In this document: positions 63,920 to 64,000 of the stretch, piece after piece
How positions within the stretch are numbered: the stretch's first letter is position 1
How the letters are laid out: the number at the start of each line of letters is the position of its first letter
Assembly (NCBI GenBank): GCA_936450465.1
Contig: OW388301.1
Coordinates: 22,627,268 to 22,691,267 of the forward strand
Length of the DNA: 64,000 nt
Reading direction: 5' to 3'
DNA from: Gibbula magus
Taxonomy: Eukaryota > Mollusca > Gastropoda > Trochida > Trochidae
Program-made: the position numbers and the translations under genes
Notes under the pieces: model-generated
Database searches by the model: none
Told to the model about the DNA's origin: nothing
Seen by the model: the letters and a program-made list of their open reading frames with translations, nothing else

Positions 63920-64000
63920 TGATAAAGCTTAAAGTATTTCCATGGAACCGATCGCGAGAGAAACAAATAGGAAATCTAGAAATGTTAAAAGGCGCTGACT

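Overview
The window looks like nuclear DNA of an animal, most likely a marine invertebrate. A lophotrochozoan such as a mollusc is my guess, which the sequence cannot settle. Evidence for animal DNA: AT-rich sequence with long introns, GT-AG splicing, tRNA-derived SINEs, CR1/Rex1-type LINE fragments, a DIRS retroelement, and dense short inverted-repeat transposons. I see no bacterial operons, no CRISPR and no rRNA.

Three split host genes on the + strand could be assembled from exons with matching phases. (1) 10061-15486: a 218-aa secreted protein with a signal peptide and three six-cysteine sushi/CCP modules, one exon per module. (2) 21063-38482: a 259-aa mitochondrial ribosome recycling factor (MRRF) in six coding exons. 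(3) 44770-59992: a 337-aa multi-pass membrane protein in eight coding exons, function unknown.

The rest is mostly mobile or repetitive DNA. MRRF intron 4 is swollen to about 10.6 kb by a nested insertion. A hAT-type element (24778-33027, 8-bp duplication CACCAAAT) was split by a complete DIRS-type tyrosine-recombinase retrotransposon (about 25089-31960, minus strand) with three open overlapping ORFs and the full inverted-repeat and internal-complementary-region layout. MRRF exon 2 has had its last 30 nt and its splice donor tandemly copied nine times (42-bp unit). A MITE has landed with its 9-bp duplication inside the exon 3 donor region.

Region by region. 1-8.3 kb: SINE, inverted-repeat elements, a minisatellite, and a 5'-truncated Rex1/CR1-like LINE with an orphan 197-aa ORF beside it. 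8.3-15.5 kb: sushi gene. 15.6-20.8 kb: MITEs, poly-G tracts, LINE remnants. 21-38.5 kb: MRRF. 38.5-44.7 kb: SINEs, MITEs, a 20-bp minisatellite, (AT)n. 44.8-60 kb: membrane protein gene, whose introns hold a TA-flanked 2-kb element, MITEs and a 1.6-kb repeat carrying many nuclear-receptor-like half-sites inside a second minisatellite. 60-64 kb: MITEs.

At least five inverted-repeat families recur with their own target duplications: TTAA-flanked (two), 9-bp (two), 8-bp hAT (one). A further snapback family, GGGCC...GGCCC with GTAGCGCTAC motifs, is present about ten times. The three genes show no evident functional link.
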